A DNA stretch of 64,000 bases, from assembly GCF_040054535.1 (NCBI RefSeq), contig NC_090794.1, positions 4,942,501-5,006,500 on the forward strand, read 5' to 3'. The notes under the pieces were generated by a model. It was given only the letters and a program-made list of their open reading frames with translations, had not been told where the DNA came from and ran no database searches. The stretch's first letter is position 1. Every line of letters begins with the position of its first letter. Made by a program: the position numbers and the translations under genes. This DNA comes from Antennarius striatus (Eukaryota > Chordata > Actinopteri > Lophiiformes > Antennariidae). Shown here in pieces: positions 48,132 through 57,420 of this stretch.

Positions 48132-48762
48132 TGTGTTCGAAGGTGCGTATGTTCGATGACCGCCACAGGGTGGCAGCAGAGCATTGCAGTATGGAGTTAG
48201 GATGTGATTTACTAATACAGTACGTGACTGAATGTGAATGTGATTATTGTGTGCAAATAATGTTATATAGTTAATGTTGACTAGCGTGAGTTGAGTTAAT
48301 ACTTCATTAAGACCTCAACGTGTATAAGATTTAGACAATCACGTGGAAAAACACATGGTAACTCCCCGTCGGGGAATCGAACCCCGGTCTTCCGCGTGAC
48401 AGGCGGAGATACTGTCCACTATACTAACGAGGATGTCTCACACTTCAAATTCCATTGAAATTGTTCCTGAAATTGTTCTCTTTTCTAAAACTTTACAGTT
48501 AGTTTGCCGTTTTTCTTTTCAGAATGCATTTTTTCTCACATATATTTTGACGAAAAAGGAGTTCTACTTGATCACATTTGCAGAGAAGCATTCTAGTTTC
48601 TGATCATATGTAAATCGTCCATCAGTTTAATCAGCAATATTAAAGTCTCCATGTGAGGATCCAGGACAGGTTGGTGCTTCATCTTCTGTCGCCATCTAGT
48701 GAATCTATGAGATTGGAGACTCCGGTCATTCTTATTTAATGTTGACTAGCGTGAGTTGAGTT
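48132..48762. repeat. Segmental duplication copy A
   Basis: This block recurs in direct orientation at 50697-51312 with near identity, including a minus-strand tRNA-Asp and its flanks. It begins 'tgtgttcgaaggtgcg' and ends 'gtgagttgagtta'. Confidence 0.88.
48362..48433 (-). tRNA. tRNA-Asp (GTC)
   Basis: Same 72-nt sequence as the copy at 47908, on the other strand. A T5 run lies just downstream on its strand. It forms one arm of the inverted repeat 47672-48646. Confidence 0.95.
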
Positions 48763-48860
48763 AGGATATCCCTTACGAATACTGTTAATCACCTAATACC
48801 TCATCCCATAACTACCACCTACGTCATTTGATACTTACGGTTTTCGGAGTCCAACCAACA

Positions 48861-48932
48861 TCCTCGTTAGTATAGTGGACAGTATCTCCGCCTGTCACGC
48901 GGAAGACCGGGGTTCGATTCCCCGACGGGGAG
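48861..48932 (+). tRNA. tRNA-Asp (GTC)
   Basis: Intact 72-nt copy with T5 about 12 nt downstream. It is divergent from the copy at 48362. An open frame reading SISACHAEDRGSIPRRG across it is only a translation of the tRNA. Confidence 0.95.
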
Positions 48933-49009
48933 ACAAGATGCTTTTTAACATTTTCACACAAAAAGTTCTCAGGAAATTTGGGGGCACAGGACACAACAAA
49001 GATGAGTTC

Positions 49010-49165
49010 GGGTTAGGGTTAGGTGGGTTAGGGTTAGGTGGGTTAGGGTTAGGTGGGTTAGGGTTAGGTGGGTTAGGGTTAGGTGGGTTAGGGTTAGGTG
49101 GGTTAGGGTTAGGTGGGTTAGGGTTAGGTGGGTTAGGGTTAGGTGGGTTAGGGTTAGGGTTAGGT
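49010..49165. repeat. Telomere-like minisatellite, 15-bp unit
   Basis: About ten tandem copies of GGGTTAGGGTTAGGT (two telomeric hexamers plus GGT). Because 15 is divisible by three it makes spurious Gly-Leu or Pro-Asn ORFs. It starts at the GTTCGGG junction of the tRNA 3' flank. Confidence 0.95.
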
Positions 49166-49405
49166 GTTTTAATTTGAATTAGTTTTACTTTGGAAAAAGA
49201 GAACAACTTCAAGAACAATTAGCGCTCCAACATCCTCTAAAATCCAAAATCTTCTTTTTAATACCGGCACTATTTGACTCTACTAACATCTGCTTTATTT
49301 GAAAACGTTTGAACCTTCTTCTTGGTTTTAACCCACAACTTTAATATTTTTATACAAGAATCTAACAGATTTTGACACTTCATGAATCTCTTCACGTCCA
49401 CAAGA

Positions 49406-49500
49406 TTGGTGGACCGTCTGTCCAGGATGGACTTTCTTTCTCACTGGCCAGACACTTTTCCAAACTATATTTCTTTCCAGTCAGTTTCCTTAAAAAAAAT
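49406..49500 (+). pseudogene. Duplicated fragment of clec11a (end of exon 3 plus intron 3)
   Basis: The text 'ttggtggaccgtctgtccag' and the following 'tcagtcagtttccttaaaaa' match 45296-45402 in clec11a. About 18 bp spanning the donor are missing here and the frame has no continuation, so it is a non-functional duplicated scrap inside the tRNA cluster. Confidence 0.85.
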
Positions 49501-50696
49501 AAAAAATGATTCAAAAATGATGTAAAAACATTAAAAACTACTTAATTTCGTGAAACTGAATCAAATATATTTCCTGTTCGTTTGATGCTTTTATTTTGAG
49601 CGACCACCGGACATGAACACATATTGGTGACACTGCCATCCTGTGGTCAATGGCTGTATTACACATTTTATGTTGGTCATATGATCGCAGATACGATGCC
49701 AGTGCATCTGGATGAAATATTCTAAATAAAACTTCATAAAATAATTTTAATGTTACTTTACATATCTGAACATATCTCAAATATCACTATGTATTTTTTA
49801 CTTGATAGAAGAAAACCTTTTCTTAAGATGAACGAAACAAATTAAAATATTTCCTTCAAAGTTGGAGTGCATGGGACACTTTTGGTTCGATGCAAATGGA
49901 GATTTATCATTTCAACGTGCAACATTCTTGATTGTCGGATAAGTTAAGCCAACAATTAAAGGATGTGACTCCTGAGGTGAACTCAAAAACAAAAACAAAA
50001 CAAACACACAAAGACAAAGAGACACAAAAAGTTTTTAAAGGAAAGAAAATACAAGCAAAATAAGACATGCATGCTGAATTCATATTTGAGCCCTGAGCTC
50101 GGGTAAGTACTGTATACTCAAACCACTTCCTGCTCAGTAAATACATTTCCTACCCTCCTGTGGCCATACTGTGTAACTACAACAGCAACAATACTGTACA
50201 TTGGTACACGCAATTAAATTAATACAAGTACTGATACAACAGCACCAAAAGCCTTAAGACAAACACAATAATTACGTCAATTACCCTAGCTTTATGTCTG
50301 TTTAACTATTCCGTGGAAAAAACCACAACAAAGTTTTTTCGCAAGACGTGTGAATTTAATGTGTACAGTAATACTACGTTCTTGAAGGATCTGTATTCGT
50401 GGTGCCCTCTTGTGGACATAGTGGGTAACTACAAACACATTGAAATTAGACGTTGAAGTTAGACGTTGTTAGATTGTCTGTAGCTTCCGGTTGTGACTAT
50501 CAAAATAATTTTAATCGACGGCACTAATGCATGTCTACCCCCCTCCCATTGCAAAACACATCACGTAGATTTTTCATGACAATGTCATGATTTTATATTT
50601 CATATGATATTTCAGCTCACCTTGAATGTGCAATATGTCCTAGAACGTTAGTCATTGTGATTGGATTTGTTGTTAAATTCATCATTTGTGTTCGAA
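49501..50696. other. Unique spacer within the tRNA cluster
   Basis: AT-rich, with no tRNA, no supported exon and no recognised transposon. Short 'ccatcctgtggtcaatgg'-type motifs common in fish intergenic DNA are present. Confidence 0.5.
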
Positions 50697-51312
50697 GGTG
50701 CGTATGTTCGATGACCGCCACAGGGTGGCAGCAGAGCATTGCAGTATGGAGTTAGGATGTGATTTACTAATACAGTACGTGACTGAATGTGAATATTGTG
50801 TGCATATAATGTTATATAGTTAATGTTGACTAGCGTGAGTTGAGTTAATACTTCATTTTAAGACCTCAACGTGTATAAGATTTAGACAATCACGTGGAAA
50901 AATACCTGGTAACTCCCCGTCGGGGAATCGAACCCCGGTCTTCCGCGTGACAGGCGGAGATACTGTCCACTATACTAACGAGGATGTCTCACACTTCAAT
51001 TCCATTGAAGTTGTTCCTGAAATTGTTCTCTTTTCTAAAACTTTACAGTTAGTTTGCCTTTTTTCTTTTCAGAATGCATTTTTTCTCACATATATTTTGA
51101 CGAAAAAGGAGTTCTACTTGATCACATTTGCAGAGAAGCATTCTAGTTTCTGATCATATGTAAATCGTCCATCAGTTTAATCAGCAATATTAAAGTCTCC
51201 ATGTGAGGATCCAGGACAGGTTGGTGCTTCATCTTCTGTCACCATCTAGTGAATCTATGAGATTGGAGACTCCGGTCATTCTTATTTAATGTTGACTAGC
51301 GTGAGTTGAGTT
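50697..51312. repeat. Segmental duplication copy B
   Basis: Direct, nearly identical copy of 48132-48762 (see there). A third, partial copy of its tRNA 3' flank continues at 51288-51378. Confidence 0.88.
50913..50984 (-). tRNA. tRNA-Asp (GTC)
   Basis: Intact 72-nt copy, the duplicate of 48362-48433 within the direct repeat. T5 follows on its strand. Confidence 0.95.
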
Positions 51313-51378
51313 AATACTTCATTTTAAGACCTCAACGTGTATAAGATTTAGACAATCACGTGGAAAGATGCTTGGTAA

Positions 51379-51450
51379 CTCCCCGTCTGGGAATCGAACC
51401 CCGGTCTTCCGCGTGACAGGCGGAGATACTGTCCACTATACTAACGAGGA
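51379..51450 (-). tRNA. tRNA-Asp (GTC), variant with a T-stem mismatch
   Basis: Identical to the other copies except that the 3' half of the T stem reads CCCAG, not CCCCG, giving an A-G mismatch. Only three T follow, so no proper Pol III terminator is close. Probably weakly active or decaying. Confidence 0.8.
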
Positions 51451-51543
51451 TGTCTCTTACGAATACTGTCAATCACATAATAGCTCATCCCATAACTACC
51501 ACCTACGTCATCTGATAGTTACGGGTTGGGAGTCCAACCAACA

Positions 51544-51615
51544 TCCTCGTTAGTATAGTGGACAGTATCTCCGCCTGTCACGCGGAAGACCGGGGTTCGA
51601 TTCCCCGACGGGGAG
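51544..51615 (+). tRNA. tRNA-Asp (GTC)
   Basis: Intact 72-nt copy, head to head with 51379-51450 (93 bp apart); T4 follows about 8 nt downstream. Confidence 0.95.
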
Positions 51616-52000
51616 AAAGGTCGTTTTGTAACATTTTCACACAAAAAGTTCTCAGGAAATTTGGGGGCACCGGAGACAACAAAGATGAGTTCGGGGTCGT
51701 TTTTTTTTTATATAGTACTTTTGTAAAATATGAAACTTGAAAATGGATTTATCTTGGATTTTGGTTATACATTTCAGTTAAAAGTTTCTGAAGTAAAGAG
51801 TTATTTTGTGTATAGTTTTAAGTGTTTTAATTTGAATTTTACTCCGTACAAAGAGAAACGGACAGAACTAAACCCACAGGGGAAATGGTCGTACTAAAAA
51901 AAATAATTAAGAAACACATGAGGCAACATTTATGCATGAATCATAGCAGTCTCACCTGTTACACGTCATCACTACGTAGGTGTTCAAACTGTACATCACT

Positions 52001-52027
52001 TCCTTGTTGGTACAATAGACAGTAGAT
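52001..52027 (+). pseudogene. Decayed 5' fragment of tRNA-Asp
   Basis: TCCTTGTTGGTACAATAGACAGTA aligns with the first bases of the tRNA-Asp gene with a few transitions; the anticodon arm and 3' half are gone. Confidence 0.65.
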
Positions 52028-52243
52028 TTGTCAGATTAGACAACTCCATAAAGATGTCATCACGCTGGGGTGGAAGGAGCCGGAGCTGGTGTGTGTGTGT
52101 GTGGGGGGGGGTGATGATGAGGTGATGATGATGATGATAGAGGTAAAAAAACAACAAAACAAACAAACGCGGAACTTAAAATTATCCACCGGCAGAAAAT
52201 CAAAAAACCGTTCTACACAATCACGTTTAAAAGCTTTCAGCCA

Positions 52244-52315
52244 CTCCCCGTCGGGGAATCGAACCCCGGTCTTCCGCGTGACAGGCGGAGATACTGTCCA
52301 CTATACTAACGAGGA
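52244..52315 (-). tRNA. tRNA-Asp (GTC)
   Basis: Intact 72-nt copy with T4 downstream on its strand; divergent from 52424 with a 108-bp spacer. Confidence 0.95.
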
Positions 52316-52423
52316 AGACGCTTCCAGGCCCAACCCGTAACTATCGGATGACGTAGGTGGTAGCCATGGAATGAGATGTTATGCAAAATATATAATCACT
52401 GACATGCATCACCATGTACAACA

Positions 52424-52495
52424 TCCTCGTTAGTATAGTGGACAGTATCTCCGCCTGTCACGCGGAAGACCGGGGTTCGATTCCCCGACGGGGAG
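52424..52495 (+). tRNA. tRNA-Asp (GTC)
   Basis: Intact 72-nt copy with T5 about 12 nt downstream. The interval to the next copy contains the cluster's flank units in inverted order. Confidence 0.95.
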
Positions 52496-52841
52496 TTAAC
52501 AAATATTTTTCCTCGTCATTGTCTGAAAGTTAAATAATGAAGTCTTAAACTGAAGTATTAACTCATCTCACGCTCGTCAAGATTAAATAAGAATACTAGA
52601 TGGTGACAGAATATGAAGGTCCAATCTGCCCTGGATCCTCACATGGAGACTGTAATATTGTAATATTGCTGATTAAACTGAGTGACGTTTTGAATGTTAC
52701 CAGAAAATAGAATGCTTCTCAGCCAATATGATCAAGTGGAACTCCTTTTTTCGTCAAAATATCTGCGAAAATAAAGCATTCTGGAAAAAAAAAACAAATC
52801 TAATTTTGATGTAGTTTTAAGAAAAAACTGTGTTTATCACA

Positions 52842-52913
52842 TCCTCGTTAGTATAGTGGACAGTATCTCCGCCTGTCACGCGGAAGACCGGGGTTCGATT
52901 CCCCGACGGGGAG
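52842..52913 (+). tRNA. tRNA-Asp (GTC)
   Basis: Intact 72-nt copy, last of the cluster. No T4 run follows within about 25 nt, so termination may be distal. Its 5' flank (about 52640-52841) is a diverged copy of that of 47908. Confidence 0.93.
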
Positions 52914-53374
52914 TCAAGTTTATTTCAACATTTCCACTCAGGGAGCTCTCAGGAAATTTGGGGCCTCAAATACTTTTAAACGTGATTGTCTAAAACAGCG
53001 TTCCCCAACCAACCTTTCAACCTGTAACCACAGGATGACTTAAGTGACTCTTTTGCAATGTACCCCACCTCCCCTAAACCTGTACCAAAAGGTTTACATT
53101 ATTATTACATATGAAAAATGAACCAGTCAGGTTTGGTGTTACATAGGTGAGGTTTAACAACTGATTTTAATACCGGTACCAAAATTACTCTTGAAAGATG
53201 ACTAAAACTAGAACTCTCTTCAAACTGGAACAACTTGCGCAACAAATTGATGCAATTACCAGATCTGTCCTGATATTCAATGCCATACAGAAAAACATGT
53301 CTATTTCTTAAAGAGTTAAAAATGCAATCACACTTCATCTTATTAATAGCTTCATTTCTGATAAATCTACTCCA

Positions 53375-53520
53375 AACACAACACTGATACCACAAAGAAG
53401 ATCAGCTGTCTTCACTGTTCTTTATCGGTCACACCTCTTCATCTTGTCATGAGTGTGAGACATGACGTCATAAATGTGAGTCAAAGAGCTGTTCCTTCTG
53501 TGTAGTGTCAGTGATGTGTT
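53375..53520 (-). promoter_or_regulatory. Candidate SECIS-bearing stem-loop in the selenoprotein L 3' UTR
   Basis: On the transcript strand, starting about 30 nt past the stop codon, 53505-53520 pairs with 53375-53390 (14 of 16 bases). Further pairs follow inward (CACAGAAG with CTTC/TTGTG; CAGCT with AGCTG). Near the tip an ATGA (53468-53471) stands opposite CGAT (53424-53427), compatible with the non-Watson-Crick SECIS core, with TTT/AAA closing below. The AA of the apical loop is further from the core than usual, so the exact SECIS fold is unproven. Confidence 0.35.
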
Positions 53521-53551
53521 TAACGCCCGATTCTGAAAAGTTTTGCAGCTT

Positions 53552-55258
53552 TCAAGGATCCACAGCCTGCAGGATGTCCTTCACAGCCGGTCTGTCATGT
53601 GGGTTTTTACTTGGATGGCATAGAAGGACCTTTCCTTCTTCATCCAGCAAGAAGTCACCTCCCAACTGCAAAAGAGAAAACCCAAAAGTTGCAATTCTCT
53701 GAACGTTTTATCAGCATGCTTTCAGTGAAAGTTACTACAAAGAGTACAAAGAAAAATACAAAAATAACAAATAGAGGAACATTTTTAAGGTTTGACTTTC
53801 ATTTACAAGGATCCTTTTGTTCAGAAGCTGGCTCTTAAGACGCTGCGTGCTTTACAATCTCATCTCGAGAATCTAAAAAAAAAGTAGTTCCAGCACAGAA
53901 GTTTTAGTTTTGAAACAAATGAAACTAGTCTGAAATAGTACAAGTTTGTAGAGCTTGAGGTAGGTAATCGTTGGAAAGGTCACAAAAACATTTAAGACTC
54001 TATTCAACCTAATTTTAGCCACTTTAAATTTGAGTCTTGGTTCAATTAATGTCTCCACATACACTGCCATGCACACCGTCTGTAAACAAAGAAAACAACC
54101 TGGATGCTATTATAATGTAAAAATATCACCATTCATATCCCAAAGAGAAATAGCAACAGCACCAACTTCATGTTTGTATGAAATTATGAAAGTTGACAAA
54201 GAAACACTGCAGCAGCTGAAGAACCAAACCAACCAAAATGCTGTTTAGAATTCAAACACAGCGGTGAAGTTATGCAGTTCATGTCGATCCAAAAGACAGT
54301 GTAGATAAGAATGAACCTGGTAGAGATCTTCGAACAGGCGGAAAGGGAATTCTGGGAAGTCCCTGCCTGCAGTAATGTACTCTGAGCTCTGCAGCAGGGA
54401 GCCAAACTTCATGACTTTGGAATAGGACGAGCCAAGGCCAAAACTCCTGTAAATCTGCAGCACATAAAAAACCCCCACCTGCTTAGGATTTAGCAATGTG
54501 AGAAGCACAGTGTATGTGAAGTATTTGGGTTCTTCACACACCCACACACTCATACACATCCTGACCTTCCTCTGTTGGTCCAACACCATCCTGAAGCTAC
54601 ATCCAGTCTGCTCCAGCCAGAGCTGAGCTCCCTCTGCGCTTCCGAAAGAAACCACCAAGACCTGCACCGACCGAGCCTCAAGGTCAGCCTGCAGGGAAAG
54701 CATCACATGACCTTCTACACCAAGGAAATCCTACACACAACACCATGGGTGTTTGTAATTTGTGTTGTTTAATCTGAAGTCGTCCCATCAAATTGGAGAA
54801 ACACTGACCCGACTGGCCTCCAGCTTGGCCACGTGGTCTCGTCACGGCAGTCATCCAAAATGTCTGATGAGAACCAGCAGCAGCTTCTGACCCCGATCCA
54901 GGTACTGACCCAGAGTCATACTCCTGCAAACACAACACAAAAAATCTCAGAAACCACATTTATACGTGATTTAATGAAATACAGAACTGTTCTCTGATAG
55001 GTATCATCAAAAAATTATATTTACACCTAAGAAAACGCATCCAAACATGCTAGTTTTCCTTTAAATTTGATTTCATGCTGATTTAGGGTTAGGTTAGGTT
55101 TGGTGTCAGGACTTAAACTAACTTTTCACTGCGTCCATCAGTGAGTGGAATATCAAGGCTCAGACTGTCGGCTATCTTTGCTCCTGACAGCTGCCAGTCT
55201 GTCATCTGGAGACCTTCGTCCACTCGCTCCAGGAAGGAGTCCCACTCGCTCTGTGCGT

Positions 55259-55306
<48 letters not shown>

Positions 55307-56636
55307 AAACAAAATAAAAGTGCATAATGTCAATAATAAAATGGTTCAAAGACCAATCTTTCAGTTAATGTATAACTTATGACCTAATTATAAGTAAAGA
55401 AATGAAAGTTTTTTAATGCCACTGACCTAAAAAAAAAAAGACCATATAATGTTTTCTGTCATAAAATTACAGCATGAATTAATTTAGACACTTTTATTTT
55501 CAGTCATTAATTAAAGAATACACCAATGGAGAATATATCTCCTCATTTACTGCAGTAATCTACAATATCAGAGCACTTATTCTTTCCAGATCATTTATAC
55601 CTGAACTGCATGAGAAGTCAGAGGGAAACACTTTACTATGTTTATTGTATAACTAAAAATGACCTTTTAATTATTTTAAGAACACACAATCAATATATGA
55701 ATCAGAATGTATAAGTAAAGGTATAGATTAATGTAAGTCATTATTGGTTTCTGTGGGATAATTTGCTATTTGTCATTGAAATCATTTTAAGTGGTTGAAC
55801 AATTGTGTATTTTAACATTTAACATTGAAATCACACCATTCTGGACAGGCAATACTGCATAATGTGTACTTCTATTTTCATGCATACAGACCTCCAGCTG
55901 CAGAAGTTCATCTATCAGCTCTTTCACTTCCGCATTGCTGAAAAACACATTTATTGTCACAATGGATATCATGGATACAGTAGTATACACAGTAAATACA
56001 TATTTACCTAGCTACACTACCATTTTGGTACCATTCATTGAAATTATAACGAAGAAAAAGGAGAAAACCATTTGAAACTGTTATTATTTAACAACATTAA
56101 GCGTAATTACTGATAAGACTTCTGCCAGAGGGCTTCTGCTTCACTCTTTGTCTTCACTCCAATGCTAAAAAACAGAAACAACACACACAATGTCATCATC
56201 CATCCATCCATCCATCCATCCTGAATATCATCTTAATAAAAACACAGAAAAATCAGTATTGAAGCAGTGGATTACTTCTATGTATTCTTTGACTCTACGG
56301 ATGGTTAGAGCACCTCACCGTTGGTAGAACTGAGGTCCGACTGTGAGTAGACCAAATAAAGTGGTAATCTTATGTGGGGAAAACTGCTCCTTAGACTCTG
56401 TATGAGAACAAAAGACTATAGTTACCAGCCAGGATCATTATTGGGAATAAGCATGACAGGGATTATATTACTCCACCTTCATGCCAGAACGGCTTTAAAT
56501 ACAAATATAAAATTCCTCCTCCCTACAGTAATAGGTAGGGTCCAAAAGCATCTTGGGAAACAGTGTTAGAGACATTTTCACTTAGTTAATGGTTTTATTG
56601 TTAAAAAGATTTGCCAACTTTCATTACTTTAAAGAA

Positions 56637-56681
<45 letters not shown>

Positions 56682-57287
56682 CCATCAAAAAAAGATAAAT
56701 AATTTACTTAAAATTTAGCATAGCAAATATTCAAGTAATAAGCACTCAGAAAACAATTTTCTGAGTGAAACAGTTCTCCTGAACTCACTTTGGAAACTGA
56801 AAACCATAAACATTAATTACAAAAGATGGGAAAGAAATGTACGTACAGTATTTGACATCTGGAAACGTTTTGTAAGGCTTATTGATGAGATAGTTTTGTA
56901 TTTGATTGTAACCCCCAATTTACATCCATATTTTACATTTTTTATTTTTTAAATTTATATTGAACTATTGGGACCAACCCTGGCATTAAGACTGTCAAAA
57001 AATATTTAAGTGATTTCACTGAATATGCATGCAGAAACAAGGTACAGTACTTCAGCCATCGTTTGCAGGACTGAATTATAAAATACAACACGAATTCCTC
57101 TTGATCATGGAACAATTTGAGCATCATTTTAGTGCTCTATAGATCTATGACGACCAAATAAAACTGTAACACCTATCTTACCTCCTGCTTCCGTCTGGGC
57201 ATCCTGAAGAAGAGCTTTGCTTAAGTTGACCAAATCAGTCAGAGCACTTATCAAAGTCTCCTCCGACACCGTCCCGGTCCCAGCCAT
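53552..57287 (-). CDS. Selenoprotein L, with two in-frame UGA (Sec) codons in a U-x-x-U motif
   Basis: A thioredoxin-fold, peroxiredoxin-like selenoprotein of fish in which two selenocysteines can form a diselenide bond. Nine exons: 57182-57287, 56319-56397, 56111-56164, 55892-55937, 55123-55250, 54809-54923, 54566-54688, 54317-54454, 53552-53665; 903 nt, 300 residues, all phases closed. The ATG (57285-57287) opens MAGTGTVSEETLISALTDLV. In exon 6 the strand LLLVLIRHFG runs into U162-L-P-U165-R, encoded by TGA at 54851-54853 and 54842-54844. The frame then continues cleanly to VQVLVVSFGSAEGAQLWLEQ and FLLDEEGKVLLCH, typical of PRX-like2 proteins, before the TGA stop at 53552-53554. Exon 5 has an acceptor built on a (TG)n repeat. 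Mammals lack this gene. Name from memory of the family. Confidence 0.9.
55260..55304. repeat. (CA)n microsatellite at a splice acceptor
   Basis: About 22 CA units; on the selenoprotein L transcript this is (TG)n ending about 9 nt before the acceptor of the exon 55123-55250. Confidence 0.95.
56199..56220. repeat. (ATCC)n short tandem repeat
   Basis: Five CATC units in a selenoprotein L intron. Confidence 0.85.
56641..56679. repeat. (TG)n microsatellite
   Basis: About 19 TG units in selenoprotein L intron 1. Confidence 0.95.
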
Positions 57288-57420
57288 GATCACACTCTAT
57301 TCTCCCATTCTAAACTACACTCCATAAATACAAGACAAATCAGTCGCTACTTCCGGTATCTGCCACGTGATATCCGCCTCTGGCCCGCCCCTTCAGGAAG
57401 TGAGCTGCAGAGGTGAAGAA
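57288..57420 (-). promoter_or_regulatory. Selenoprotein L promoter region
   Basis: Within about 110 bp upstream of the ATG lie CTTCCGG (ETS core), the E-box CACGTG (57364-57369) and CCCGCCCC. No TATA box is evident. Function is inferred from motif content. Confidence 0.4.

Larger units (their letters stand above)
47672..48646. repeat. Inverted repeat with a tRNA-Asp on each arm
   Basis: About 300 bp at 47672-47979 (5' flank plus tRNA) recurs as its reverse complement at 48362-48646, with a 382-bp spacer. Arms share text such as 'gatcacatttgcagagaagc' with a few differences and small gaps. Confidence 0.85.

Noticed and set aside
48652-48735. Part of the tRNA cluster as a coding or SINE element
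   Set aside because: The tRNAs are full, nearly identical genes with their own flanks and no shared tail, so they are not tRNA-derived SINEs.
48875-49177. Open frame with GLGGL repeats, and its reverse with PNPPN repeats
   Set aside because: It begins inside a tRNA-Asp gene and runs through a 15-bp telomere-like minisatellite; the frame stays open only because 15 is a multiple of three.
51558-51740. ORF reading SISACHAEDRGSIPRRG
   Set aside because: This peptide is the tRNA-Asp gene read as protein, a common annotation artefact.
54684-54959. ORF with SGSEAAAGSHQTFWMTAV
   Set aside because: Wrong frame over selenoprotein L exon 6; the frame set by flanking exon phases crosses two TGA codons and matches the family.
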